A stretch of DNA of 64,000 bases, taken from assembly GCF_001654925.1 (NCBI RefSeq), contig NZ_LXER01000018.1, positions 1-64,000 on the forward strand, in the 5' to 3' direction. This document shows positions 8,856-15,193 of this stretch, piece after piece. Source of the DNA: Buttiauxella brennerae ATCC 51605. Lineage in GTDB: Bacteria > Pseudomonadota > Gammaproteobacteria > Enterobacterales > Enterobacteriaceae. The position numbers and the translations under genes are program-made. A model generated the notes under the pieces. It did not search any database and had not been told where the DNA came from. It saw only the letters and a list, made by a program, of their open reading frames with translations. Numbering within the stretch: the stretch's first letter is position 1; each line of letters begins with the position of its first letter.

Positions 8856-10272
8856 TTTTACCGATAAATCCCTTAAAAATAGTTTTTATAATAATTTTTA
8901 TATCCAGCCATAAGGACCAGTTCTGGATGTATTCAATATCGTACTGAACACGTTTTTCCATTTTATAAAGTGCATCAATTTCACCACGATAGCCGTTTAT
9001 TTGTGCCAGCCCTGTGATGCCTGGCTTAACTTTATGGCGAATCATGTAGTTCTCAACCTGCTTCCGATATTGCTCGTTATGCGTGACTGCATGTGGCCTT
9101 GGGCCGACAATCGACATGCTGCCCTGCAACACATTAAAAAACTGCGGCAATTCATCAAGCGAGGTCCGGCGTAAAAACGCACCAAAGCGCGTAACGCGCG
9201 GGTCGTCTTTTGTCGCTTGAACGACCTTGTCAGAATTCTCCATGACATGCATAGTACGGAATTTCCAGACTTTAATTTTTTGCCCGCTCAGGCCATATCG
9301 GTCTTGTTTGAAGAATACCGGCCCGCGTGACGTCAGTTTTATCCCGATGCCTATGATTAATAATAGTGAAGAAATCAGGACCATGATAATGCTACCCAGC
9401 ACTAAATCTTCAGCACGTTTAACAAAGGAGCCCCCTCCTTCGAATGGAGAGCTCAGAATGCTAATCGTCTGTATGTTGTATATGGTGCGCAACTGCGACA
9501 TATGCGTGCTGTAAGAGTTAAAATCAGGAACGATATAAGTGTTCACCGTTGTGTCAGACATCATTGCTAAAAAGTGGCGTATTCTTTCCAGGGCCACTAA
9601 CGGCAAAGCAATATAGATTTCATCTACTTTGCCCTGTTTTGCCTCTTCAACCAGCCCACTGACAGAACCTTTGAACGGGTTATTAATTTGGCTAAACAGC
9701 TCGCTAAACCGCGTGACATCTCGCTCATCATAAAAAGCCAGATCCACATTCATATTGGAATATTCTTTGAGAAGGGCTTCTTCTATTGCCAGACCATTGT
9801 CGGTAACGCCAACAATAGCCACGCGGATGCTTTTTTTGGTTGAGTATTTAAGAACGATCAGGTGGATGGAGCGGAGCAAAACTAACGGAATGGCATACCA
9901 GAATAGGGTTGCCGGGAAAAAAGGATTCTCGACAATGCTTAAATGACCTAAAGATTGAAAACCTCCCGTTGAAACTCTGACAACTTCAACAAAGACGATA
10001 GTCAGAAAAGCACAAAGAATCAGACGTAGCTGGCCACGTAAACTGGATTTTTTGGGTTTATGGCGATAGAGCTCAGTGTACTCGCCAAAGAGTAAAAAAG
10101 AGGTAGAGAACAGAATACTGAACATTAAAACAGTGCTAGTTGATTCCATTGCTAATAGCAAGGCGCTCAATATTAAAATCGAGTTAATAAAAATAAAATC
10201 AGCCAGCTTAATAAATGCGGGATACCCTCCATGGGTATATTTCAGTGAGTTTCTCAGCATCATTAGACTCAT
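8845..10272 (-). CDS. undecaprenyl-phosphate sugar-1-phosphate transferase (WcaJ/WbaP-like)
   Basis: The 475-residue polyisoprenyl-phosphate hexose-1-phosphate transferase starts repeat-unit synthesis by moving a sugar phosphate from a nucleotide sugar to undecaprenyl phosphate. Four N-terminal membrane segments (about 22-125) precede a CoA-binding-like Rossmann region (about 145-250). A re-entrant helix near 285-310 leads into the catalytic domain with KFRTM, TSLDELPQ, GSMSIVGPRPH and KPGITGLAQ. It is the first gene of the operon. Start 10272 gives MSLMM; a downstream ATG (codon 4 or 5) is also possible, and no strong ribosome site decides. The initiating sugar is uncertain. Confidence 0.9.
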   Translation of the reverse strand: MSLMMLRNSLKYTHGGYPAFIKLADFIFINSILILSALLLAMESTSTVLMFSILFSTSFLLFGEYTELYRHKPKKSSLRGQLRLILCAFLTIVFVEVVRVSTGGFQSLGHLSIVENPFFPATLFWYAIPLVLLRSIHLIVLKYSTKKSIRVAIVGVTDNGLAIEEALLKEYSNMNVDLAFYDERDVTRFSELFSQINNPFKGSVSGLVEEAKQGKVDEIYIALPLVALERIRHFLAMMSDTTVNTYIVPDFNSYSTHMSQLRTIYNIQTISILSSPFEGGGSFVKRAEDLVLGSIIMVLISSLLLIIGIGIKLTSRGPVFFKQDRYGLSGQKIKVWKFRTMHVMENSDKVVQATKDDPRVTRFGAFLRRTSLDELPQFFNVLQGSMSIVGPRPHAVTHNEQYRKQVENYMIRHKVKPGITGLAQINGYRGEIDALYKMEKRVQYDIEYIQNWSLWLDIKIIIKTIFKGFIGKNAY

Positions 10273-10321
10273 TATTCATTGAATTATCGTTATTGATACT
10301 TTTCTGACCCAATTCAACTAT

Positions 10322-10368
10322 AACATAAGTGTAAACCTCATGATGTGAACTTGTTAAGAATTGTAAAA
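10322..10368 (-). promoter_or_regulatory. candidate promoter of the exopolysaccharide operon with a possible RcsAB half-site
   Basis: Within the 308 bp gene-free stretch 10273-10580, the minus strand has TTCACA (10349-10344), a 16 bp spacer and TATGTT (10327-10322), about 50 bp before the first ATG. Six bases upstream of that -35, TAAGAATTGTAAAA (plus-strand 10355-10368) matches the left half of the RcsAB box but not the right half. No JUMPstart/ops element was found. The rest of the stretch is AT-rich with no other recognisable feature. Confidence 0.3.
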
Positions 10369-10580
10369 CATAATGTTGGTCACTATGCGTGACTTTTTTC
10401 CTATGCGAGGGGAAGCTGGAATTTGCCTGCTATTTGTTTTATTACAGAACGTTAGTGCAGTTTTTTAACTTGATTATTTAACTTATGGTGAACAAGAACG
10501 ACTGAGTTTGGGATGAGCAACCCAGGCAGTACATCAAATAACTGCCCGGTTGTTGTGATGAAATATTTCGCGGGATGTGA

Positions 10581-11165
10581 TTAATGTAATGTTTTGGAAT
10601 CAGCTTTACGTAACTCCTGCCAATAACTGTGAAGTTGCAGGGCTGCCGGGCCGATCGCTTCCTGGCTTTCTTCGTATTCCTGCTCGGTCATCTGTTCGAG
10701 TTTTGCGATATTGACTTCATCGCCATGCAACGCAATTGCGTCCAGAGCCTTTTCCAGCTGTGCTGGCAAAGTTTTCCAGTCGGCCAGCACCACACCGCGC
10801 ATATAACCAAAACACCACTCTTCGACGATGGTGTATTCCTTATCATCCATTTCGCGAAGTCCAAACAGGGGTTCGAACTGATCGGGTGCGTGGCACAGGC
10901 GCTCTGCAATATCGTTCATATGCTGAATGGCAAGATCGTTAAAACGCTGCTGTTCTTGCTCATTTTCCCAATGAGGAAGCTGCTTTTCGCCACCCCATAC
11001 TGCAACCTGCCACTGAGCATGCTCAATCGGTTCAGGTGCGGAAAGAATGGCAGTGAGCATACCGTCTAACTCGGAGACATCGAGCACAGAGTCATCGTTA
11101 CCGTATTTGGTGAGCGTGTCATCAAGCCATTCCAGCTCTTCTTCGTTTAGCGGCCCTTGGTTCAT
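10581..11165 (-). CDS. yecA: YecA/UPF0149 family protein lacking the SEC-C tail
   Basis: The 194-residue protein matches E. coli YecA along its UPF0149 domain: GPLNEEELEWLDD near the N-terminus, LDGMLTA, and the hallmark EEWCFGYMRGV at about 131-141. E. coli YecA is about 221 residues and ends in a cysteine-rich SEC-C zinc motif; this protein stops after LRKADSKTLH with no cysteines. The sequence beyond the stop does not encode a remnant SEC-C in an obvious frame. The gene sits just downstream of the leuZ locus as in E. coli. The function of the family is poorly known. ATG 11165 has a good upstream GGAGAAAC. Confidence 0.88.
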   Translation of the reverse strand: MNQGPLNEEELEWLDDTLTKYGNDDSVLDVSELDGMLTAILSAPEPIEHAQWQVAVWGGEKQLPHWENEQEQQRFNDLAIQHMNDIAERLCHAPDQFEPLFGLREMDDKEYTIVEEWCFGYMRGVVLADWKTLPAQLEKALDAIALHGDEVNIAKLEQMTEQEYEESQEAIGPAALQLHSYWQELRKADSKTLH

Positions 11166-11286
11166 ACAGTTTCTCCAGAGAATGATCGATTCGTTACCCT
11201 AAGTTTACCGGGTAGCCGTTGATGGCAACTAGCGTAATACAAAATGAAAGGTATATCAGGAAGGATGTCAGGAACTACAAATCGCA

Positions 11287-11409
11287 GAAAGTAAAAAACC
11301 ACCCGAAGGTGGTTTCCACGACACTGCTTTATCATTGATTTTATAGCTTTTATTCCCATGGTGCCCGGGGCGGGACTTGAACCCGCACAGCGCGAACGCC
11401 GAGGGATTT
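11287..11409. repeat. distal attachment-site copy: partial tRNA-Leu 3' end plus downstream hairpin
   Basis: Bases 11287-11409 repeat 14601-14723 in direct orientation with about two mismatches (11291 and 11316). Positions 11359-11409 are the 3' 51 bases of tRNA-Leu(UAA), including CCA. The rest is downstream flank with the hairpin ACCACC-GAA-GGTGGT that probably terminates the tRNA transcript. After 11409 the match ends abruptly (CAAACCC), so the tRNA copy is a non-functional fragment left by integration. Confidence 0.9.
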
Positions 11410-11452
11410 CAAACCCATCTTGTTATTATTTTTCAAATACTTACGCTCTACC

Positions 11453-11516
11453 TTCCTAACATTTCAGTTTTTTTCCGGCCAGTTATGGCGCGATTCTGAT
11501 GCTTTTATGTTAGGAA
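11453..11516. repeat. pair of TGTTAGGAA motifs at the left end of the element
   Basis: The 9-mer occurs inverted at 11453-11461 and direct at 11508-11516, inside the element next to the attachment repeat. Two more copies lie at the other end. Position and repetition suggest integrase or excisionase arm sites. The surrounding 11410-11673 contains no gene; it ends with the hcp ribosome site AAAGGGA. Confidence 0.5.
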
Positions 11517-11673
11517 CGAAAATTCTGTAAACTCCCTTCAAGCTACCATTGCAACTGATTGATTGAGCGCCGATTATTCTTTTTTTCTATGGCACCTTGT
11601 GCAACAAACCCCCTTTTTTTTAGTGTTTTATTAGCTGTTCGGTAACGATTTTCACTAATAAAGGGATTTCATC

Positions 11674-12156
11674 ATGGCTATACCTGCTTATCTTTGGCTT
11701 AAAGACGACGGTGGCGCAGATATCAAGGGATCGGTTGACGTTAAAGACCGTGAGCAAAGCATAGAGATTTTAGGCTTTGCACACGGATTGCATTTACCAA
11801 CCGACAACAATACAGGGAAAATTACTGGTACTCGCGTTCATTCCGCCATGACATTTGAGAAGGAGTTTGATTCTTCAAGTCCTTATCTTTACAAGGCTGT
11901 AGCGAAGGGCCAGACGCTTCAAAGCGCGGAGTTCAAGTGGTACAGGATTAACGACGCAGGCCAAGAAGTTGAATACTTCAACATGCTACTTGAGAACGTG
12001 AAAATCGTGTCGGTCTGCCCTCTAATGCATGACGTTAAAAACCCTGCGACCGAAAAACACAATCACCTTGAAAGCATTTCCTTACGCTACGAAAAAATCA
12101 CATGGAAACATTGCGACGGTAATATTCTTTTTTCTGACTCATGGAATGATCGATGA
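11674..12156 (+). CDS. hcp: Hcp, type VI secretion tube protein (orphan)
   Basis: The 160-residue protein of the Hcp1 family begins MAIPAYLWLKDDGGADIKGS. It contains FEKEFDSSSPYLYKAVAKGQ and EFKWYRINDAGQEVEYF, and ends with LRYEKITWKHCDGNILFSDSW, all typical of enterobacterial Hcp. Hexamers of Hcp stack into the type VI tube and can carry small effectors in their lumen. No other type VI core gene (sheath, VgrG, baseplate, ClpV) is in the window, so this is an orphan copy. Its stop overlaps the effector start by four bases, pointing to dedicated co-delivery of that effector. Ribosome site AAAGGGA precedes ATG 11674. Confidence 0.95.
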   Translation: MAIPAYLWLKDDGGADIKGSVDVKDREQSIEILGFAHGLHLPTDNNTGKITGTRVHSAMTFEKEFDSSSPYLYKAVAKGQTLQSAEFKWYRINDAGQEVEYFNMLLENVKIVSVCPLMHDVKNPATEKHNHLESISLRYEKITWKHCDGNILFSDSWNDR

Positions 12157-12632
12157 TCCGTTGCACATTTCATCTGAATGGAGGGGCGCTATCCACGCTG
12201 AGTTGTCCGGGGGTTGGGTTCTTCCCTGCTTACTCGGGTAATGCTGGACCACTCAGGAACAATCCTGATGCGGTGGGAATTTCCGAAGTTGGGCCACTCC
12301 CCCCTGGAAATTATTACATTGTAGCCAGGCCCGGAAGCGGCTTAAAACACGCGATAAAAGATGCTCTTTATTCTGTTACATCCGGTTCAAATCACTTTAC
12401 CTGGTTCGCGCTGTATCGTGAGGATTCTAGCATTGACGATTACACTTTTATTGGGCAGGTTGAGCGGGGAAATTTCAGGCTACACCCCGCAGGATATAGA
12501 GGAATCAGCAATGGTTGTATAACGTTCATCAGTAAAGATCACTACAACATTCTGAGGCAGGCGCTTTTAACCACAGCAGCCACAAAAATATCTGGCCAGT
12601 TAGAAGCTTATGGAACAGTTCAGGTATACTGA
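12153..12632 (+). CDS. tlde1: Tlde1-like L,D-transpeptidase type VI effector (DUF2778)
   Basis: This 159-residue protein has the compact DUF2778 fold of Tlde1 effectors, which act on peptidoglycan tetrapeptide stems in the target periplasm. Visible features are the N-terminal MIRCTFHLNG strand, VGPLPPGNYYIVARP (about 47-61), and the catalytic motif HPAGYRGISNGCITF with His (about 111), Ser and Cys (about 122). This matches the H...S-x-GC pattern of L,D-transpeptidases. No signal peptide is seen, as expected for a cargo loaded in the cytoplasm. It is translationally coupled to hcp (ATG inside the hcp stop) and to the next gene. Specific activity, transpeptidase exchange or carboxypeptidase, is not deducible. 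Confidence 0.88.
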   Translation: MIRCTFHLNGGALSTLSCPGVGFFPAYSGNAGPLRNNPDAVGISEVGPLPPGNYYIVARPGSGLKHAIKDALYSVTSGSNHFTWFALYREDSSIDDYTFIGQVERGNFRLHPAGYRGISNGCITFISKDHYNILRQALLTTAATKISGQLEAYGTVQVY

Positions 12633-12880
12633 TGAAAATTAAGAAATTTTTACTAGCATGGCATTTATTTTCCCTTACTTTTATATTTTTTTTAGTAGTT
12701 CTATTTGCTATTTTTCCTGAATTAGAAGCATTTTCTTTTTTGACAAAGCGTTATGGTTTTATAGATATTGAATATTGGGACCTTTACTATTTGATTTTCT
12801 TAGCTATAGCAGCACTATTTGTTAATAATTTATTTATTATTATCACAGTAAAGTTATTTCGAAGATTTAAGGCGGGGTAA
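12632..12880 (+). CDS. small membrane protein, probable immunity to the Tlde1-like effector
   Basis: The 82-residue protein has two strongly hydrophobic segments (about 5-29 and 47-73) and a short polar link, so it should sit in the inner membrane. Its ATG overlaps the effector stop (TGATG), the usual tight coupling of effector and immunity genes. The gene is markedly AT-rich compared with its neighbours, a sign of foreign origin. I do not recognise the family; the immunity role (Tldi1-like) is inferred only from position, size and localisation. Confidence 0.6.
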   Translation: MKIKKFLLAWHLFSLTFIFFLVVLFAIFPELEAFSFLTKRYGFIDIEYWDLYYLIFLAIAALFVNNLFIIITVKLFRRFKAG

Positions 12881-12885
12881 CATAT

Positions 12886-12920
12886 TGGCTTGATGCCATC
12901 GTTGGCAACTCATCAAGCCA
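12886..12920. terminator. hairpin between convergent cassette and prophage genes
   Basis: TGGCTTGATG (12886-12895) pairs with CATCAAGCCA (12911-12920). The hairpin lies between the plus-strand immunity-like gene and the end of the minus-strand prophage gene. No long T-run follows on either strand, so efficiency is uncertain. Confidence 0.5.
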
Positions 12921-12936
12921 CTTAAAATCGTCATCA

Positions 12937-13296
12937 TCATCCGGCGGTCTGCCCGGACTGGGCGGCCGCTATTGTAGCGCCACTGCTCCCTCCCAGCATT
13001 TTTTGCAGTCCTTCCACTAACATTTTATTCAGCGCCTTGCCGTCTGCTGTCTGATAAAACGCCGGAATTAAATTCGCGTTCTGATAAAGAAACTGTTGCT
13101 CAGCAAGTGAAAGCCCAAAATCAGGGGCAGCAGGTGGAGGCGGCGCAGCATACTGCTGAGGCTGAAATTGTTGCTGCTGCGGATACTGCGGCAACATGTG
13201 AACCATGTGCGGATGATTCTGCGCAATCCACTGACGAACACCGGGGTCGTAAACGTTGAGATTACCAAACGGGTGGTTATAGGCTTGCGGATACAT
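12937..13296 (-). CDS. prophage-type hypothetical protein, Pro/Gln-rich
   Basis: The 119-residue protein has a proline/glutamine-rich centre (QYPQQQQFQPQQYAAPPPPAAP, about 37-58). A helical C-terminal half follows, with LAEQQFLYQNANLIPAFYQTADGKALNKMLVEGL. I do not recognise a named family. Its neighbours (another Q/N-rich phage-like protein and an integrase remnant) and its orientation suggest it is what is left of a late or virion-associated phage operon. The start ATG 13296 is preceded by GAAGAGGAAAGGGC. Confidence 0.5.
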   Translation of the reverse strand: MYPQAYNHPFGNLNVYDPGVRQWIAQNHPHMVHMLPQYPQQQQFQPQQYAAPPPPAAPDFGLSLAEQQFLYQNANLIPAFYQTADGKALNKMLVEGLQKMLGGSSGATIAAAQSGQTAG

Positions 13297-13324
13297 GCCC
13301 TTTCCTCTTCATCAAGTTCCTGAA

Positions 13325-13347
13325 AAACCGCCCCACAAGGGCGGTTT
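13325..13347 (-). terminator. rho-independent terminator after the truncated phage gene
   Basis: AAACCGCCC and GGGCGGTTT form a 9 bp stem with a 5-base loop, followed on the minus strand by a short T-run. It lies 12 bases past the stop of the gene at 13360-13965. Confidence 0.7.
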
Positions 13348-13359
13348 AGGTTGCCAGGC

Positions 13360-13965
13360 TTACAGCTTGGCGTTGACGGGTGCCGCGGTCTGCGCTGCCC
13401 CTGTCAGAGTGCCTGAGCCCATATTAACCTGTGCATTCGTTGCCTTGGCGTACTGATTGCACTCAGCCAGGCCATGTTGCAGCCAGTTCAGACCTTGTGC
13501 CTGTGCCTGGAATTGCAGCTGGTTTTGGTTCTGGTTGTTGGTCATCTGGATTTCAATCGCATGCTGATCGTCACGGCGACCAGAATGCAAACGCAGCTCA
13601 GTGATCGTATTCTCTGCCACGGTCAGTTGACGGGACAGATTATCGCGGTCGATTGAGTTAATCAGTGCGCGGGTTTTGTCGCCGTCTTCACGAATTGAAA
13701 TCGCAGTTGTTAGCGTGCCGATGTTCACGGCAGAGCCAACACCCTGGACGCCAGCATTTAGCACAGCGAAAGAGTTCTGAACCGAATCTTTCACGTTACT
13801 GAAACCCTGCTGATTTCCGAGAGATTGACGTGCAATCTCGCTGCCCAGGGCAATGGTTTGCTGTTGGGTCATGGCATTGATAGAGCCAGTGGCCTCAGCA
13901 ATTTGCGCCTGAGTTTGCAGAGCTGAAAGCGGTACCGCCGCCTGCACGTTGCCCAGCTGCTGCAA
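13360..13965 (-). CDS. prophage-type protein, probably 5'-truncated
   Basis: About 201 residues can be read from a TTG at 13965, but the frame stays open further upstream (coding for GYGNGGQDNRVLDTAILQ) into the integrase remnant. This indicates that the original start was lost. The visible chain is alanine/glutamine/asparagine-rich and helical (QTQAQIAEATGSINAMTQQQ; ENTITELRLHSGRRDDQHAIEIQ). The family is not recognised. It faces away from the integrase fragment, and both lack their 5' ends at about 13995-14010. The gene was therefore probably joined to that fragment by a deletion. Confidence 0.55.
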   Translation of the reverse strand: MQQLGNVQAAVPLSALQTQAQIAEATGSINAMTQQQTIALGSEIARQSLGNQQGFSNVKDSVQNSFAVLNAGVQGVGSAVNIGTLTTAISIREDGDKTRALINSIDRDNLSRQLTVAENTITELRLHSGRRDDQHAIEIQMTNNQNQNQLQFQAQAQGLNWLQHGLAECNQYAKATNAQVNMGSGTLTGAAQTAAPVNAKL

Positions 13966-14001
13966 GATTGCAGTATCGAGTACGCGGTTATCTTGCCCGC
14001 C

Positions 14002-14522
14002 ATTACCATAACCGACGCTGAATATGATGCGATATTTAGTGTGGCACCAGATATTGTGCGAGTTGCCATGGAGGTTTCCTATCTATGCGCTGCGCGCCAG
14101 GCTGACGTGTTAGCCATGCAAAAATCACAACTACTCGAGGAGGGGATTTTTATTCGCCAGGGAAAAACGGGCGAGAAACAGATCAAGGCATGGAGCGGTC
14201 GCCTCATGGCGGCTATGGAGTTAGCAAAAAATTTACCGCTGAAAGATGGTGTTTCTAGTGTGTACGCATTGCACCAAAAAACGGGGGCTGTTATACGCGG
14301 GATGGATTTAATAGTCGGTGGTATAAGGCTCGCGAGGATGCGATCAAGAAATTCCCGCACCTGCTTTTTGATTTTACATTCCATGATTTAAAGGCGAAGG
14401 GGATTTCAGATTTAAAAGGAACGCTGCAAGAAAAACAGAGCATCTCTGGTCACAAAACGATTTCACAAACCGCTCGCTACGACAGAAAAATAAAAATTGT
14501 GCCGGTGGTTGGCGGCCAATAA
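14002..14522 (+). pseudogene. tyrosine integrase remnant, 5'-truncated and frameshifted
   Basis: The sequence encodes only the catalytic half of a phage-type tyrosine recombinase. The first frame reads ITDAEYDAIF and then LCAARQADVLAM, the arginine of box I. The frame breaks at about 14290, where one base appears to be missing. The next frame then gives DGFNSRWYKAREDA and SGHKTISQTARYDRK, with the box II His/Arg region and the tyrosine nucleophile, and stops at 14520-14522. The N-terminal arm-binding and core-binding parts are gone. It lies directly before the intact leuZ copy, the normal place for the integrase of such an element. Confidence 0.85.
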
Positions 14523-14567
14523 TAATTATGATGACCAGTCACTTCATCGCCATTTTTTGGCGATTCA

Positions 14568-14588
14568 TGTTAGGAAAGATGTTAGGAA
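14568..14588. repeat. pair of TGTTAGGAA motifs at the right end of the element
   Basis: Two direct copies lie at 14568-14576 and 14580-14588, 12 bp apart, immediately after the integrase remnant and 13 bp before the attachment repeat. They match the two copies at the left end and are candidate arm-type binding sites. Confidence 0.5.
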
Positions 14589-14600
14589 AAGCAGTTTTTA

Positions 14601-14723
14601 GAAAATAAAAAACCACCCGAAGGTGGTTTTCACGACACTGCTTTATCATTGATTTTATAGCTTTTATTCCCATGGTGCCCGGGGCGGGACTTGAACCCGC
14701 ACAGCGCGAACGCCGAGGGATTT
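14601..14723. repeat. proximal attachment-site copy within intact leuZ and its terminator
   Basis: This is the second copy of the 123 bp direct repeat. It runs through the hairpin downstream of the tRNA operon and the 3' 51 bases of the intact tRNA-Leu gene, ending in the anticodon arm. The crossover point must lie within the shared stretch. Confidence 0.9.
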
Positions 14724-14759
14724 TAAATCCCTTGTGTCTACCGATTTCACCACCCGGGC
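14673..14759 (-). tRNA. leuZ: tRNA-Leu (anticodon UAA)
   Basis: The 87-base gene, CCA encoded, has acceptor stem GCCCGGG/CCCGGGC. The anticodon loop TTTAAAA gives UAA, and there is a long variable arm as expected for a class II leucine tRNA. It is the last gene of the glyW-cysT-leuZ transcript. The 3' half served as the integration site of the adjoining element, yet the gene remains complete. Confidence 0.97.
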
Positions 14760-14771
14760 TCGGGAAGAAAG

Positions 14772-14845
14772 TGGAGGCGCGTTCCGGAGTCGAACCGGAC
14801 TAGACGGATTTGCAATCCGCTACATAACCGCTTTGCTAACGCGCC
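14772..14845 (-). tRNA. cysT: tRNA-Cys (anticodon GCA)
   Basis: The 74-base gene, CCA encoded, has acceptor stem GGCGCGT/ACGCGCC and anticodon GCA in GATTGCAAATC. It lies 12 bases upstream of leuZ in the same transcript. Confidence 0.97.
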
Positions 14846-14894
14846 AAAACTTTTTACCTTTGCAGGCTGTAACAGAAATTCTGCTACATAAATT

Positions 14895-14970
<76 letters not shown>

Positions 14971-15050
14971 AAAATCATTTAATGAAGCTTAAAGCTAATC
15001 ATTTGATTTTACTATCTTCTGGCAAGCTGTGCTGCCGTTCGATGCGTTGC

Positions 15051-15078
15051 ATTCTACTTACCTGACGCGATGAGTCAA
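15051..15078 (-). promoter_or_regulatory. promoter of the glyW-cysT-leuZ operon
   Basis: On the minus strand TTGACT (15078-15073), a 16 bp spacer and TAGAAT (15056-15051) lie about 80 bp upstream of glyW. This is a strong sigma-70 type promoter suited to a stable-RNA operon. Confidence 0.65.
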
Positions 15079-15193
15079 TGAAATTTTCTTTCAACTCGTC
15101 TCGTTTGCTGAATTTTGCACCGTACCGATCACGGTTCGAACAAATAACCGCTCGGCGCGGGCAGATAGTGGCGCATCTGACAAGAAAATGGAA

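Larger units (their letters stand above)
11287..14723. mobile_element. relic integrative element in tRNA-Leu (leuZ) carrying an Hcp/effector cassette
   Basis: A segment of about 3.3 kb lies between two copies of a 123 bp repeat that contains the 3' part of tRNA-Leu. Inside are hcp, a Tlde1-like gene and a small membrane-protein gene on the plus strand. Two prophage-like genes follow on the minus strand, then a truncated, frameshifted tyrosine integrase next to the intact tRNA. This is the standard layout of an element inserted at a tRNA 3' end. With its integrase broken it should no longer be able to excise by itself. Confidence 0.85.

Noticed and set aside
10273..10580. JUMPstart/ops element expected before a capsule-type operon
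   Set aside because: No GGCGGTAG or close form was found on the minus strand.
11162..11359. Minus-strand open frame between yecA and the partial tRNA-Leu
   Set aside because: It ends in the yecA start region, has no ribosome site and no recognisable protein features.
12937..13965. CRISPR-like or tandem repeat array because of Q/A/P-rich repeats
   Set aside because: The repetition is only amino-acid bias; there are no regularly spaced direct repeats.
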